From Rutstroemia sp. NJR-2017a BVV2 (taxonomy: Eukaryota > Ascomycota > Leotiomycetes > Helotiales > Rutstroemiaceae), in assembly GCA_002946415.1 (NCBI GenBank), contig NJPS01000026.1:62001-126000 (forward strand): a stretch of 64,000 nt of DNA, in the 5' to 3' direction. Of the stretch, positions 22,976 through 32,989 are shown one piece after another. Made by a program: the position numbers and the translations under genes. Numbering within the stretch: position 1 is the first letter of the stretch; each line of letters starts with the position of its first letter. Below the pieces are notes generated by a model. It was not told the origin of the DNA. It was given only the letters and a program-made list of their open reading frames with translations, and ran no database searches.

Positions 22976-23246
22976 ATGGCTGATAAAGAAATTGATAAGT
23001 ATGAAGACCTCATAATCTCACATGACATGAACTGATCTCGCTGTCTGTAGGCATCCTGGAGAGATATCCGTCATGATGCAGGATTATCTTGACTCTGAGC
23101 CAACAATCCCGGAGCGGATCGCTATGGGCGGCGCAAGCCGGGACATCGTATACAAGGAATTCAAGAAGAATTCTGAAAGCAGGCGAAGAAAGCTGTTGAA
23201 GGATCTGAAATCGATCGAAAGAGAGCTGGAACTGAACAAAGAATGA
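22976..23246 (+). CDS. Small charged protein, 72 aa, two exons
   Basis: I do not recognise it. Exon 1 (22976-22998) encodes MADKEIDK. A 52-bp intron (GTATGA..TGTAG, with a CTGAT branch-like site) follows, and exon 2 runs 23051-23246. The total is 219 nt, exactly 72 codons plus TGA. The middle contains MMQDYLDSEPTIPERIAMGG. The last ~30 residues are a predicted charged helix (YKEFKKNSESRRRKLLKDL) that could form a coiled coil. There is no signal peptide, TM or cysteine. Support comes from clean splice signals and protein-like composition. It lies divergent from the Clr5-ankyrin gene. Confidence 0.55.
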
Positions 23247-23821
23247 AGATATATCTGCATGGGGCCTGCGCTTCTGTTCTGTGGCAATAGATCCTTTTCA
23301 TCACTTTCATTTGCTCCTCTTCTTGTTTCTACTGCACCTTGTCTTCTTGTTTGTCACTCTTGTATCTCGATGTCTTTGCTAGGTTGAAGAGTATGTATGC
23401 AAGGGGGGAGGGGGGGCTTGCTTCTTGCCAATCGAATCATCGATACTGGAGAGCTGCCTCGAATACGCTGATACATCTGGGTAGATGACGTCTGGGCCGG
23501 CGATACCTTCGTCCACGAATAGCGCATATTGAGATTTGGGTATTTTTTGCTGCAATTTATCAACATGAGGTGCATTTGCTGCTCTGTAATGTATGAATTC
23601 TTACCAAACAAGATCGGAAGAGTTCTGTTCTATTCTGCAACTTGTGCTTGATAACCTATTTACTACAACACCACCTGAGCTTGAGTTTAGCCTCGTGATT
23701 GATTTCGGCCTTGGAACCAGTGCTTCGAATTACTTGCTATCGGCTCATCTTTGTGTATGAATGAATGGCATATACTCCAAACCATCATGCCCAAGAGCCA
23801 AGCGATATTCGCTCGTAGCCT
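23247..23821. other. Intergenic between convergent genes
   Basis: 3' flanks of the 72-aa gene and the acidic membrane protein. A G-run at about 23402-23415 is the only structure noted. Confidence 0.6.
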
Positions 23822-25081
23822 TCACCCTTTCATCCCTGCCTCAAACTTCTCGCCCAATCTTCCATGTCTCAACATTTTCTCGACCGTAACCCATTTCTCT
23901 ATCGACTCCAACAAACCCTCAGTCGCCGAACCCCTCCCCCGTATTCCATTCAAGTACCTCATCGACCATGCCAATAACCTTCGCAACCATACATCCGGAG
24001 CACCCCGCCAACTATCCTCCAAAACATGTCCAGATTCCACAAACATCGCCAGCCTCCTCTCCGCTTCACTCTCCAACCACACCTCATGCATACTCACAAT
24101 CCTATACAAAAAGTAACCCAACAGACAAAAAAGAACAATATTCGCCAACAACAATACCCGCCCCGCATACTTTCTGAATCTTGACCGTTGCTGCGGCGCA
24201 TAATCAGCAGGTGCAGCTATATACTCCCTGTTCTGACTGTACGGCGAATTGACAATGATATTCGAGAACGACAGCGGCAACGCGCGAATCGTACAATGAT
24301 CCACTGTAAGTCCTTCTCCATCTCCTACAGTTGCTCCTGTTGCTATTCCTTCTATCTCTTCGGTCTCGGATTTGTTCCATTCCCAGTCGTTTTCTTCCCC
24401 TTCTTCGCTCCACTCTTGTTCTTCGCCCGCTGCTGCTTCCTCTCCCGCTTCCCCATTCCCATCTCCCCTCCCAGGCCCAAATCCAGAGTCGGAATTATAC
24501 CCCTGCTCACCTTCCGCCAGAACCTCCCTAACCGCATCACCAAGCCACTTATCCCCCTCCAAAACAACGCGTTTCCGTGCTGGCACAAATTCATAAGAAT
24601 CCCAAAGCTGTAATTTCAACGCTAATTGCGCCTTCTTCTCGTTCTCCCTCTGTTTGATTTCTTCTTCTCCTTCCCCTTCCCCGCCCTCAATTTCCCCTAC
24701 CCCATCACTCCCCGCCCTAACCTCGCCCTCAAACTTCCCCCAACTAGGGTAAATGATTCTGTACTCCATCCCATACGCCGCGAGCATAAGCAGAATATCT
24801 AGGCCATCATCAATGAACAGGAGACAGTCCGTCCTCGATGCGGCAATGATTTCTCTGCTGTATGCGTTGCGGGCGGATTGATATGCTAATTCGGATTCGG
24901 ATTCTGGTGTGGGAATCGTGTTTGTGGAGGGGGAAAATGATGCCGAGCGTAGAACGCGGATATTTCTGCCGTGGTAGGGGTCCGGCGTGTGGTCGAGGAA
25001 GTAGCGGAGCCCGATACCGGGGAAAGGGATGAGTATTATGCCGCGTTGAGGGGTAAGGTTGGGGGTTTGTTCGGCTTGCAT
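23822..25081 (-). CDS. Uncharacterised acidic single-pass membrane protein, 419 aa
   Basis: No family recognised. It is a single-exon ORF starting at ATG 25081. Residues ~9-32 contain LTPQRGIILIPFPGIGLRYF. A region near residues 85-110 (LLFIDDGLDILLMLAAYGMEY) is hydrophobic. Residues ~130-265 are low complexity and strongly acidic (GEGEGEEEIKQRENEKK; GEENDWEWNKSETEE). One clear TM segment near residue ~320 (GRVLLLANIVLFCLLGYFLYR) precedes a ~95-residue soluble tail. Topology suggests a tail-proximal single-pass membrane protein with a disordered acidic linker. The minus-strand order with the next gene does not imply linked function. Confidence 0.7.
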   Translation of the reverse strand: MQAEQTPNLTPQRGIILIPFPGIGLRYFLDHTPDPYHGRNIRVLRSASFSPSTNTIPTPESESELAYQSARNAYSREIIAASRTDCLLFIDDGLDILLMLAAYGMEYRIIYPSWGKFEGEVRAGSDGVGEIEGGEGEGEEEIKQRENEKKAQLALKLQLWDSYEFVPARKRVVLEGDKWLGDAVREVLAEGEQGYNSDSGFGPGRGDGNGEAGEEAAAGEEQEWSEEGEENDWEWNKSETEEIEGIATGATVGDGEGLTVDHCTIRALPLSFSNIIVNSPYSQNREYIAAPADYAPQQRSRFRKYAGRVLLLANIVLFCLLGYFLYRIVSMHEVWLESEAERRLAMFVESGHVLEDSWRGAPDVWLRRLLAWSMRYLNGIRGRGSATEGLLESIEKWVTVEKMLRHGRLGEKFEAGMKG

Positions 25082-25825
25082 TTTGGTACGAGTTTGTGAT
25101 ATTTATGGAAACCGGGTGAGAGTAGCTATGTAGAATGCGTGGTGTCGATATTATGGAGAAGGTGCTTAGATAGGTTTCTTCATCTACACGTATTGCAGGC
25201 CGAAAGGAAAATAATACTGCACGATACGCCAAAATCCCCGTGGATTACCTCGGTATTGCGAGAAAAAAGTTCTTTGTGGATATAAAATGTACAATGATCA
25301 AAGTAACTAGCTTTGTGCTACATAAAGTGGAGTGTTTCTTTGAGGCTTGTGGATGTGGTGTATATGAAAGAAAGGGAGAGAGAGAGAGAGAGATAGTGCT
25401 TTCTTGTATTTCATACCTGCATCCGGAGAGTCGGCCGCTCAACCACATGAAAATTTGACAATATCATAGTACATACCAGTGAGCAATGAAAAAATCGGGT
25501 TGAGATGACGGCGAAGTGGCAGGTGACAGTGGTTGCTTCTGCGTGACTCATGCGAAACTAGACATACATCGCAGGCCATAGTTATACACAATGATTATGT
25601 ATGACAAACAACGAACGATAATGAATCTCTCAATTCCGAATCCATACTAACAGAAGCATGCTTGTAAGATAACACACCAACAAAATACAAAATACAGGTA
25701 AACAACACCACCCGTTCTGCACATCTAGTACTTCGAAGAGCAGACAGCAATGCTTGGACGTGATATCAGCATACGCACAATGACTCGGTCCCCAAAATCT
25801 TTTCAGCCTCTCGTATCCTCTTCAT
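25082..25825. other. Intergenic, with GA microsatellite
   Basis: Upstream of the acidic membrane protein and downstream of the next minus-strand gene. A (GA)n run occupies about 25376-25393. No gene seen. Confidence 0.6.
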
Positions 25826-26506
25826 TCAAAGCAAGTCAACCTTCTCGCTGTCCTTCTCGCTTCTCATATCCCCATTCGCACCCACACCAATGTCTACCTC
25901 CTGGTCAACTACCACTCCCATCTCTTCATCCGCAATCAACTTCTCCTCAGATTTCTCCTCCTCTTCCTCTACCAATCCATCCATCCACTTCTCAACATAC
26001 CCCCCATCCCACCTCCACCCCATCACTTCCCCTCCAACCACCCACACAATAAGACTCCACTGCATCCAGCCTTTCATTCCCAGCAATAACACATCCCGAC
26101 GAACCTTCTCTCCTCCCCAAGTAGTAAAAATCTTCCCCATATCCATCGTTTCACGCACAACCCTCCCAAAATGTTGACCTATCTGACCTCCCAAAATCAA
26201 AAGCCATGTTGTTCTCCCGCCAAACGCCCTCCGCTTCCAGACTTTCATCGCGAAGCCCACCAGACCGGCTAGCAGGAAGGGGAGGATGGGTGCTGTGACT
26301 GCAAGGAAGTATTTCAAAAATGTGCCAAGGAACACAGGGATGGATACAATAGATGTGATGACGAGAATCGTGAGGATGGTGCATATAAAGCTGACCAAGA
26401 GGATTGGAATAACGACGTAGAGTAGGATTGAAGTTGATTTCGACATCGAGGCGCGGGTTTTGGGTCCGGCGGCGGGCTTGCGTGTGGGTGATAATGAGGG
26501 TGACAT
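25826..26506 (-). CDS. Uncharacterised membrane protein, 226 aa
   Basis: No family recognised. Single exon from ATG 26506. The N-terminal 24 residues are basic and Ser/Pro-rich (SPTRKPAAGPKTRAS). Two or three hydrophobic segments follow (ILLYVVIPILLVSFICTI; FLAVTAPILPFLLAGLVGF). An amphipathic region holds WLLILGGQIGQHFG, and another hydrophobic stretch near residue ~150 contains WMQWSLIVWVVGGEV. The C-terminal ~50 residues are acidic (EEEEEKSEEKL) and probably cytosolic. There is no catalytic motif. Confidence 0.68.
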   Translation of the reverse strand: MSPSLSPTRKPAAGPKTRASMSKSTSILLYVVIPILLVSFICTILTILVITSIVSIPVFLGTFLKYFLAVTAPILPFLLAGLVGFAMKVWKRRAFGGRTTWLLILGGQIGQHFGRVVRETMDMGKIFTTWGGEKVRRDVLLLGMKGWMQWSLIVWVVGGEVMGWRWDGGYVEKWMDGLVEEEEEKSEEKLIADEEMGVVVDQEVDIGVGANGDMRSEKDSEKVDLL

Positions 26507-27383
26507 TTTGAGGGCTGATTGGGGGTTGTTGTATTATGTTATACTCTCGATTGTGGAAAGAAGATCATCGGCTCTCTGCTCCACTCGTGCTGGTGTCTCG
26601 ACAGATATTGGTAGTGCTGTCGCGATGAAATGGTAACGGTAGTGCTGTCGTGATGAAATAGAGGTGTGGTGGGATAGATAGCAAGAGGACGAAGTAAACG
26701 AAACGACTGTACAGGTTCCAAGCCATCGGTATCGGCAAGATCTTGCACAGCCTTATGGTTACACGAGCACGTGAATGAGGTGACACGAGCAGCTCCAAAT
26801 AGTTGCCGCATTGCCGTGTTGCCGTGCTGCCGAAGACACTCCTATGTGGACCGCTGATGCTGTAGACTACCTATACCTATCACTCTTATCACAGCCATTC
26901 TAAAACACCGGTGCTTTGATCCACCAACCAACGGTTCATGAGTGTGAGTGACGTGAACCCCGCTTTTTCGGGGCGAATAGTGGAGAAATAAGTCCATTGA
27001 AGCCTGAAGGTGGGGGAGGGGTTTGGCTGAGTTCGTCGTTGTTCGATGATTCACCAGATTCATGGTGATCAATGATTTGTTCCCAGGACTCTCCCACTCT
27101 CTTTACATGATCTACCTAGAGCTTGCCGACCACCTGATTTCTACGCTCTACTATATTAGTAGGACATGTAGCATGTTGACGACTCAGAACTCTCATGAGA
27201 TATAATTTGTTGTTAGCGATATTTGAGTTGAGGAATGACAGCTTCGTGCTTTGGCAAATGAGTTCATTGCTAGAACGCGCTTATTATCAGGTTGAGACAT
27301 ATGCTACATAGGTGGCGTAGCTTGTTTTCATAGCCCTATACTTCTACCACAGGGATATTGTCAGGCAGGTCAGGGAGTTCATA
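26507..27383. other. Intergenic, no gene seen
   Basis: It holds the 5' flank of the 226-aa gene. A direct repeat of about 25 bp including GGTAGTGCTGTCG(C/T)GATGAAAT occurs at about 26609-26660. Beyond that the sequence is unstructured. Confidence 0.55.
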
Positions 27384-28943
27384 TTAAACGTCAAGCATAC
27401 TCCTGATCCGTTGAGGCGGAACCGTGGCAGTAACACTGCTATGGTTGCTTCCATCTTGTTCAGCTGACTCAACCCGAGTTACAGAACTCGCCTCCGATTC
27501 TCGAAGTAGAGACTGGTCGTCCACGAACCTTTCTTGGGGTGCTGGCATCGGAGGGAACAGTGAACCGATAGCTTCCCTAACCACCTCGATATCTGCATAT
27601 GGCCTTGAGCTATAATCCCTTGGTGGTAGTGGAAAACCATCCATCTCTGTCCCTCTCTCGCGCCCTTTTGCAGTCGGACCACCAGCTCCAATTTCTGCAA
27701 CATTTTCGGCTATCCTATCATGGACACTGACTATAGTGTTATCTCTATGCAATCGAGCCCACCAGCGAGGTCGCTTGATAATTCCCATTTCGCGATCAAT
27801 TTCAGTTTCTCGTCTTCGTCGCTGGCGTAGCAGATCAATGTCCTCGTTAGGATCAATGTAGCCATAGATTTCATAAATGAAAAGTATCAGGAGTATCGGC
27901 CCCCAGCCCAATGGGTACATTATGGAGAGGTTGGGATGCAGCTTGAGAGGTGATATGGAGAACTCGAAGGAGATTGCTACTGAATATCCGATCATCACAA
28001 GAGATAGAACCAAGCCAAGAAGGAGTTTTGTAGGAGTGTATCGAAGGGTTGCAAGAACGCGGCTAAAAATTCCGGGCTGGTGGGATCTGTAGTGGAATAT
28101 CGAATGTTGTAAAGAGTATATAGTTGTCATCCATGCCACAAGAAGGAAGAAAGCCCCAACCTTGAAACGAAGATCGGTTGCCGTGGGCTCTGCAATCAAA
28201 CGTGCTTGATCTGAATCTCGTTGCCGTTCGATAGATCCCCATGATCGTGGGATGGTCATAAAGAAATTCATCCACGAAAAGAAGTAAAAGACCACAGGAA
28301 TCAACAGTTCCACCTTTGACCTTCTATCATCCTCCCTTAATGCAAATTGATTTTCATTCGGATCAATCATTTGTCTCTCCTGCCAACTACCCCAATGCCT
28401 AACACTTTCCCATACCACAGCCATTGTCGTTGGTAGCATTAGGAACCAAAAGAAATTGGTCATTGCGAAAGGCAGTTCCGGTAGAAAATATCTGTCGACG
28501 TCGACTGCCGTCAACCCGCTTATCCCTCCGCAGGTTCCAACTACCAGCATCCAATACCATTGCCATCTTCTACTCACTCCACGGAATCGACTCTGATGAG
28601 GTAATATTATTCGCCCATGCTTTCGCAGATTGATCAGAGTAAACATGATACTGATCAGGGACAATATCCCCAAGGCTAGGCCTATTTTCGATCGTGCTTG
28701 CATTGGCTCTATGGGGGACCAGCATGATGTGCTGTTGAGAAATGTGCCGTTCTGGAGTAAGTGTGGAGTATATGGTTCGAAGAGGATGAAGCATAGGGAC
28801 CCGTTGGAAAATGTGCGGTTTGAATAATAAGTATAATTCCAGTGTCTCAATGTGGTGAGATTGTAGTGAACTCCTTCGATGAAAGTGTCGCTGGCATTGT
28901 TACCAGGTGGAAACGACAAAAGATCACGATTGGAGAGCGCCAT
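27384..28943 (-). CDS. DUF2434-family multi-spanning membrane protein
   Basis: DUF2434 is a fungus-specific membrane family of unknown function. Single exon from ATG 28943, 519 aa. The N-terminal ~80 residues are lumenal or extracellular in character, with several N-glycosylation sequons and paired Cys (HYNLTTLRHWNYTYYSN; NGSLCFILF; NSTSCWSPI). About seven TM segments follow, beginning KIGLALGILSLISIMFTLIN and ending LGWGPILLILFIYEIYGYI. A basic turn (RQRRRRETEID) and a ~125-residue disordered cytosolic tail complete it. The family call rests on the NLTTLRHWNY..SNGSLC and SxxCWSPI pattern recalled for DUF2434. Confidence 0.78.
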   Translation of the reverse strand: MALSNRDLLSFPPGNNASDTFIEGVHYNLTTLRHWNYTYYSNRTFSNGSLCFILFEPYTPHLLQNGTFLNSTSCWSPIEPMQARSKIGLALGILSLISIMFTLINLRKHGRIILPHQSRFRGVSRRWQWYWMLVVGTCGGISGLTAVDVDRYFLPELPFAMTNFFWFLMLPTTMAVVWESVRHWGSWQERQMIDPNENQFALREDDRRSKVELLIPVVFYFFSWMNFFMTIPRSWGSIERQRDSDQARLIAEPTATDLRFKVGAFFLLVAWMTTIYSLQHSIFHYRSHQPGIFSRVLATLRYTPTKLLLGLVLSLVMIGYSVAISFEFSISPLKLHPNLSIMYPLGWGPILLILFIYEIYGYIDPNEDIDLLRQRRRRETEIDREMGIIKRPRWWARLHRDNTIVSVHDRIAENVAEIGAGGPTAKGRERGTEMDGFPLPPRDYSSRPYADIEVVREAIGSLFPPMPAPQERFVDDQSLLRESEASSVTRVESAEQDGSNHSSVTATVPPQRIRSMLDV

Positions 28944-29529
28944 CGTGGAAGAGGTGAAGCTTCAGACGGTGCGGCTTTTATCCCATTTGAATGTTGCAAG
29001 GTTCGCAGTCGCCTACCTTGAGGACTTGTATTGCTGATAGTTGCTCTTCATCAAGATCCAGAAAATGAGGGGTTTGGGATGAAGGTTTTATGCGAGCGCA
29101 ATGTGGAATGTTGATAGGTTGAGTGCTGACCCCCTCCACGGCAAGACCGGTCACTTTGCAAGCTCTGCCTCCCCAAATGATTGGTCAGTCATATGCCGAA
29201 CCGAGTTCCAATTCGTAGTAGAGAAGCACATTTTCCATATAAAATGAACGATAAGGGATGAATTTATACGACCGGGAAAGTATTTGGCTTCCTATAGATT
29301 TTATGTTGGTGGAGCTTGATAGAAGATCTGGAGCTTCGATCAGCCTTGTGAGAGCTATACATGGTCCGTGCATTCTTGATTCCCCACACAAAGTCGCAAG
29401 GCCAAAGCTCCACGACAGCTTCATGAATAAAAGTAGCCGGGCAGCATCAAGAACCACTCCTTCGGTACTCTGAGCAAGGCAGGCGCATTGACTAATGGAG
29501 ATGACCCAGATACTCACACAAGCATCAAG
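28944..29529. other. Divergent promoter region between the DUF2434 gene and COG5
   Basis: About 590 bp separate two start codons facing away from each other. A short upstream ORF precedes COG5 (29495-29533). No TATA element is obvious near either gene. Confidence 0.6.
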
Positions 29530-29533
29530 ATGA
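29495..29533 (+). promoter_or_regulatory. Upstream ORF overlapping the COG5 start (ATGA)
   Basis: ATG at 29495 opens a 12-codon ORF (MEMTQILTQASR) whose TGA (29531-29533) overlaps the COG5 ATG (29530) in an ATGA arrangement. If the leader includes it, COG5 would need leaky scanning or reinitiation. The transcript start is unknown. Confidence 0.45.
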
Positions 29534-30894
29534 CAACATCAGACGAGACCAACTCCTATATTGACTACGAAACCTTCCTCTCCCCGACGTTCTCATCGTC
29601 CTCCTTTGCAAATTCCTTGGTTCTTGGTACCAACAACCCTACAGATACTCCACTCGACCTCTCCACGCCTTTGTCCCGAGTTCTATTCGATGCGCAAGAG
29701 ATAAACACACACATTGATACCCTCACGACCAAGAATGCCCTCCCTCTTCTATCGCATACCCAAGACCAAACCGCTTCGAGTCAAAGAATAGTGGACGAGA
29801 TCGATTCGCAAGTCGCAAGTCTGAACGAGGGGTACAAACGCTTAGAGAAAGAGGTCACAGTACGATATGAGACTGCAGAGGAAGTACAAACTGTTGCTAG
29901 CAGGCTTTGGGAAACAGTGCGGTTGGGTCGAGTGGTAGGACGATGTTTACAATTGGGAAGACAACTGGAAATTCAATTATCGGAAATCGGTAACTCTGGT
30001 GCACCAGTCAAAGTCCCTGGAGCGAAAGAAGATCACAAAGCTTTAGTGCGGTGTTCGAATACGTTGCTTAGCATACGGGAGCTATTTCAGAAGAATGCGC
30101 CAGGAGAGGAGGGGCATGGCTTGGAGAAGATAGAGGTCGTTCGGACGTTACAATCATCGATCATCAATCCAGCCGAGCGAATTGTACTTTCCAGATCACA
30201 GCAGATTGTGCGAGAGTTTTCTATGAGCAACTTGGGTGGTGGTCACAATACATCGACATACGCGCAGACCCGGGACACCAAAGAACGCACAGAATCTGCT
30301 CTCAAGTCATTGTATCTTCTAACTCCTACCACTGCTCTGAAAGGGAAAGCTGCGAATAAACAAAAATGGGAGCCAGATCTTCTTATCTCGTCACTCCAGG
30401 ATTATCTTCGCACGGCTCTTACCAGCTCTCTAGCATCACTTGCTCGTGCTCTCGCGACTCTACCGACCCTCGATCGCACTCTCCTCGAAGTATCATCCAG
30501 ATGTCAGAATGTACTAGCGTTGGAATCCCTCTTATCATCAATACAACCACCAGCGAATCCTAATCTACCATCTGAAGAACTCGCGCCTAACAATCTTCTT
30601 CAACCTCTCCTCACATCTCTCGAAACCGGATCTTTAACAAGCTACTTTTGGAGAACTCTAGCAAGTGGTTTGACTACCAAAGTACAAGAACTTGTGAACA
30701 AGGGAGGTGTTAGTGCGAGGACGTTGAGGAGTAATCGGAATAGTGTGAGGGATGCTATACGTGAATGTGTGGTTAGGGGAAGTCAGGCGCCGGCTGGGAT
30801 TAGTGCGCCAAGGGGAGAGAGACGGGTTGAAGGAGCGTGGGAGAGGGAGGTTGCTGTTATGGTTGGGAGCGTTATGGGGCCGTTGGGACGATGA
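29530..30894 (+). CDS. COG5: Conserved oligomeric Golgi complex subunit 5
   Basis: COG5 is part of lobe B of the eight-subunit COG tether, which captures retrograde vesicles at the Golgi. Single exon, 454 aa. The diagnostic N-terminus is YIDYETFLSPTFSSSSFANS, followed by the helical region SRVLFDAQEINTHIDTL, and then LWETVRLGRVVGRCLQLGRQ, which is typical of the COG5 N-terminal domain. The remainder is helical with no catalytic motif. The start is the ATG at 29530; the frame opens earlier at 29488 but only with a TTG. The fungal protein is shorter than animal COG5, which fits its length. Confidence 0.9.
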   Translation: MTTSDETNSYIDYETFLSPTFSSSSFANSLVLGTNNPTDTPLDLSTPLSRVLFDAQEINTHIDTLTTKNALPLLSHTQDQTASSQRIVDEIDSQVASLNEGYKRLEKEVTVRYETAEEVQTVASRLWETVRLGRVVGRCLQLGRQLEIQLSEIGNSGAPVKVPGAKEDHKALVRCSNTLLSIRELFQKNAPGEEGHGLEKIEVVRTLQSSIINPAERIVLSRSQQIVREFSMSNLGGGHNTSTYAQTRDTKERTESALKSLYLLTPTTALKGKAANKQKWEPDLLISSLQDYLRTALTSSLASLARALATLPTLDRTLLEVSSRCQNVLALESLLSSIQPPANPNLPSEELAPNNLLQPLLTSLETGSLTSYFWRTLASGLTTKVQELVNKGGVSARTLRSNRNSVRDAIRECVVRGSQAPAGISAPRGERRVEGAWEREVAVMVGSVMGPLGR

Positions 30895-32632
30895 AATTAA
30901 TGCTGAGAATAGCAATATTAAAATCTCAAGATATACGCCAGGGATGGCATTACGGTCTCAATACTCAGACTGAGCATCAAAGTTGATCGGCAGTCCATGG
31001 GACTGTGAAACAGCAGGCTGGAAGGAACAAAAGATGTGGCGTCGACAGCAGTTTCCCTGACTCTGACAGGAGCAAGAGTGAGAAATGTGTGGCCTAGATG
31101 TACGATACCTCTTGACGGGATACGAATTGCAATCAAGCCCACTTCCATCTTAGATGGTGCACCGTTCGTGGAGAGTTATTCTTACTACTATAAGATCTTC
31201 CAAAACTGGTTTCAGAACCCGTGACTGCGAACATAACGCTTAAAGATCCCAAGACAATGGGCTTCCTCCACGCCGCTGCGAGGTTTACTCATCAGCTTGG
31301 GCGATCTGCTCATGTGAAAATCTGCGGTAGGGACATGGTAACTCGGGTGATGACAATTAGATGCTATGCCTCATCGCTGTCAGTCTCACGCCTTCATCCT
31401 CGAAATCCGATCTTTCTTCATCATCATCATATTTCGAAACTCATTGCCCTTACCATTGCTACTGCTATTGCCATTATCATTACTATTTTATTTCACATCC
31501 CATCCTAGATATACCTCTACTGTATCTACAGTCATCCGGTTTTCCACGAGAGTATGGTTCAGCTCTTAGGTAGAGCTCGTTGACCAGAAGCTTTAACTCT
31601 CATTGTTCCGTTCTTGCCTTAAAACTCATTCTTGGGAGTTTTGGAGGTATATATAGTCGTGGTTACCCATGTACGGCCAGTGAATAATGAGAGCGGGGTA
31701 TACCCAGTTAGAATGGGATGGAGTAATCTGATTGTATATATGACGAATCAAGTGTTTCCTATTCTTGATTACCCGCAGTGATGCGTCCTCCGGTTCAGGG
31801 AGAGTATTTTGAATATGCTTCACGAGTAAGTGTTTATACTTACTGGGCTAAATGTGGAAAGATAGAATGAAAGATACAAATTGGAGGAATTTCGGGTAAG
31901 AGGTAGTTTTGCTGTAAGAACATGATGAATAACGTTATCTTACGATATTCAGTCTAAAATAAATCCCATCTATAGCCGTCGTTGCCACACCTAAATTCTA
32001 TACGAAAAGTTGGATATACAAGAATAGAAGTACTCATCTTCACCTCCGTGCCCGACACCTCAAATTTGCTTGTGCCCTCCCCATTTTTCCAAAAGGGAGC
32101 TTCGTTCACTCAACCTCTCTCTTCAACCATGATCCGTGAGCCAACAATGTAGTCCTATCTCATGAATCTTCTCTCAGAAACACGGCAGGCCACCGCACAT
32201 CGAGCTTAAACAGCCCTTTTCGCAACCTATACGCCTTGGATCATTAGCTAGGTTCTTAGTCCTTAGAAATAGTCTTCCCCTATCTTAGAAAACAACAAAC
32301 CTTGCCAAAGACTCACCTCGTCGTTCCAAAACCTTGGTATCATTATTCATCTATTCATTCTCTCCTCTGTATCCAAACTGAAAGCTCCCTCTGCGAATAT
32401 CCATCTGGTGTGTTTGAACTAGACGGTCCCGCTGTGGGCTTCTCCGCGCCTAAGTATCTCCTATATTCCATATCATCAGTATACAAATCATTTGCCTCAA
32501 CGCACAAGTCAATCATTCAAACAATAAATAAACCAAACAAACATCTCCTCCCCCATCCGCCCCACCCCTCTCTTCCTGCACGCCCTCCTCCCCGGCAAAC
32601 CAAAAAGAAACAAAACCCATAAAAATCCAAAC
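30895..32632. other. Intergenic, no gene seen
   Basis: 3' flank of COG5, then 1.7 kb of unstructured DNA. A degenerate ATTGC/CATTA pyrimidine-rich stretch lies at about 31440-31495. Short ORFs on both strands lack any motif. Confidence 0.55.
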
Positions 32633-32989
32633 TCACCACCCCCTAAACTCCCCCTCCATCACCTCTCCCACCTTCTCCCTCACCATCCTCCCCACATTCC
32701 CCCTATTAACCACCCCCTTCGCACTCGGCATCAACTGTTCGACCCCCCTCCCATTCGTAACCCGAAACCTCCGGATAATCGGCACCCCATACCACTCATG
32801 TTCGATCTGGTGATTCAGCGCCAGGTAGCGGATATTCAGTCGTCGGATCTCGGGGATCTTCTGCACCGGCGGCAGTTCGCGCAGCAGCGAGGGCGAACGC
32901 GCGCGTTGGTGGCGAGGAGGTTTGTAGTGGTAGGGGTGGTGGGTGGGAGGGGGGGTGCTGCGTCGGTGGTGGTGGTGCCGGGATGGCAT
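32633..32989 (-). CDS. Small basic protein with His-rich N-terminus, 118 aa
   Basis: No family recognised. Single exon from ATG 32989. The N-terminus is histidine- and proline-rich (MPSRHHHHRRSTPPPTHHPY), followed by KPPRHQRARSPSLLRELPPV and a more ordered part (RRLNIRYLALNHQIEHEWYG). The ordered half ends with MVREKVGEVMEGEFRGW. There is no signal peptide or TM. Non-random amino acid use in the second half argues for a real gene; a non-coding GC-rich ORF is the alternative. Confidence 0.45.
   Translation of the reverse strand: MPSRHHHHRRSTPPPTHHPYHYKPPRHQRARSPSLLRELPPVQKIPEIRRLNIRYLALNHQIEHEWYGVPIIRRFRVTNGRGVEQLMPSAKGVVNRGNVGRMVREKVGEVMEGEFRGW

Noticed and set aside
24188..24613. 141-codon plus-strand ORF rich in Phe/Pro/Ser
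   Set aside because: Antisense to the acidic low-complexity part of the 419-aa membrane protein.
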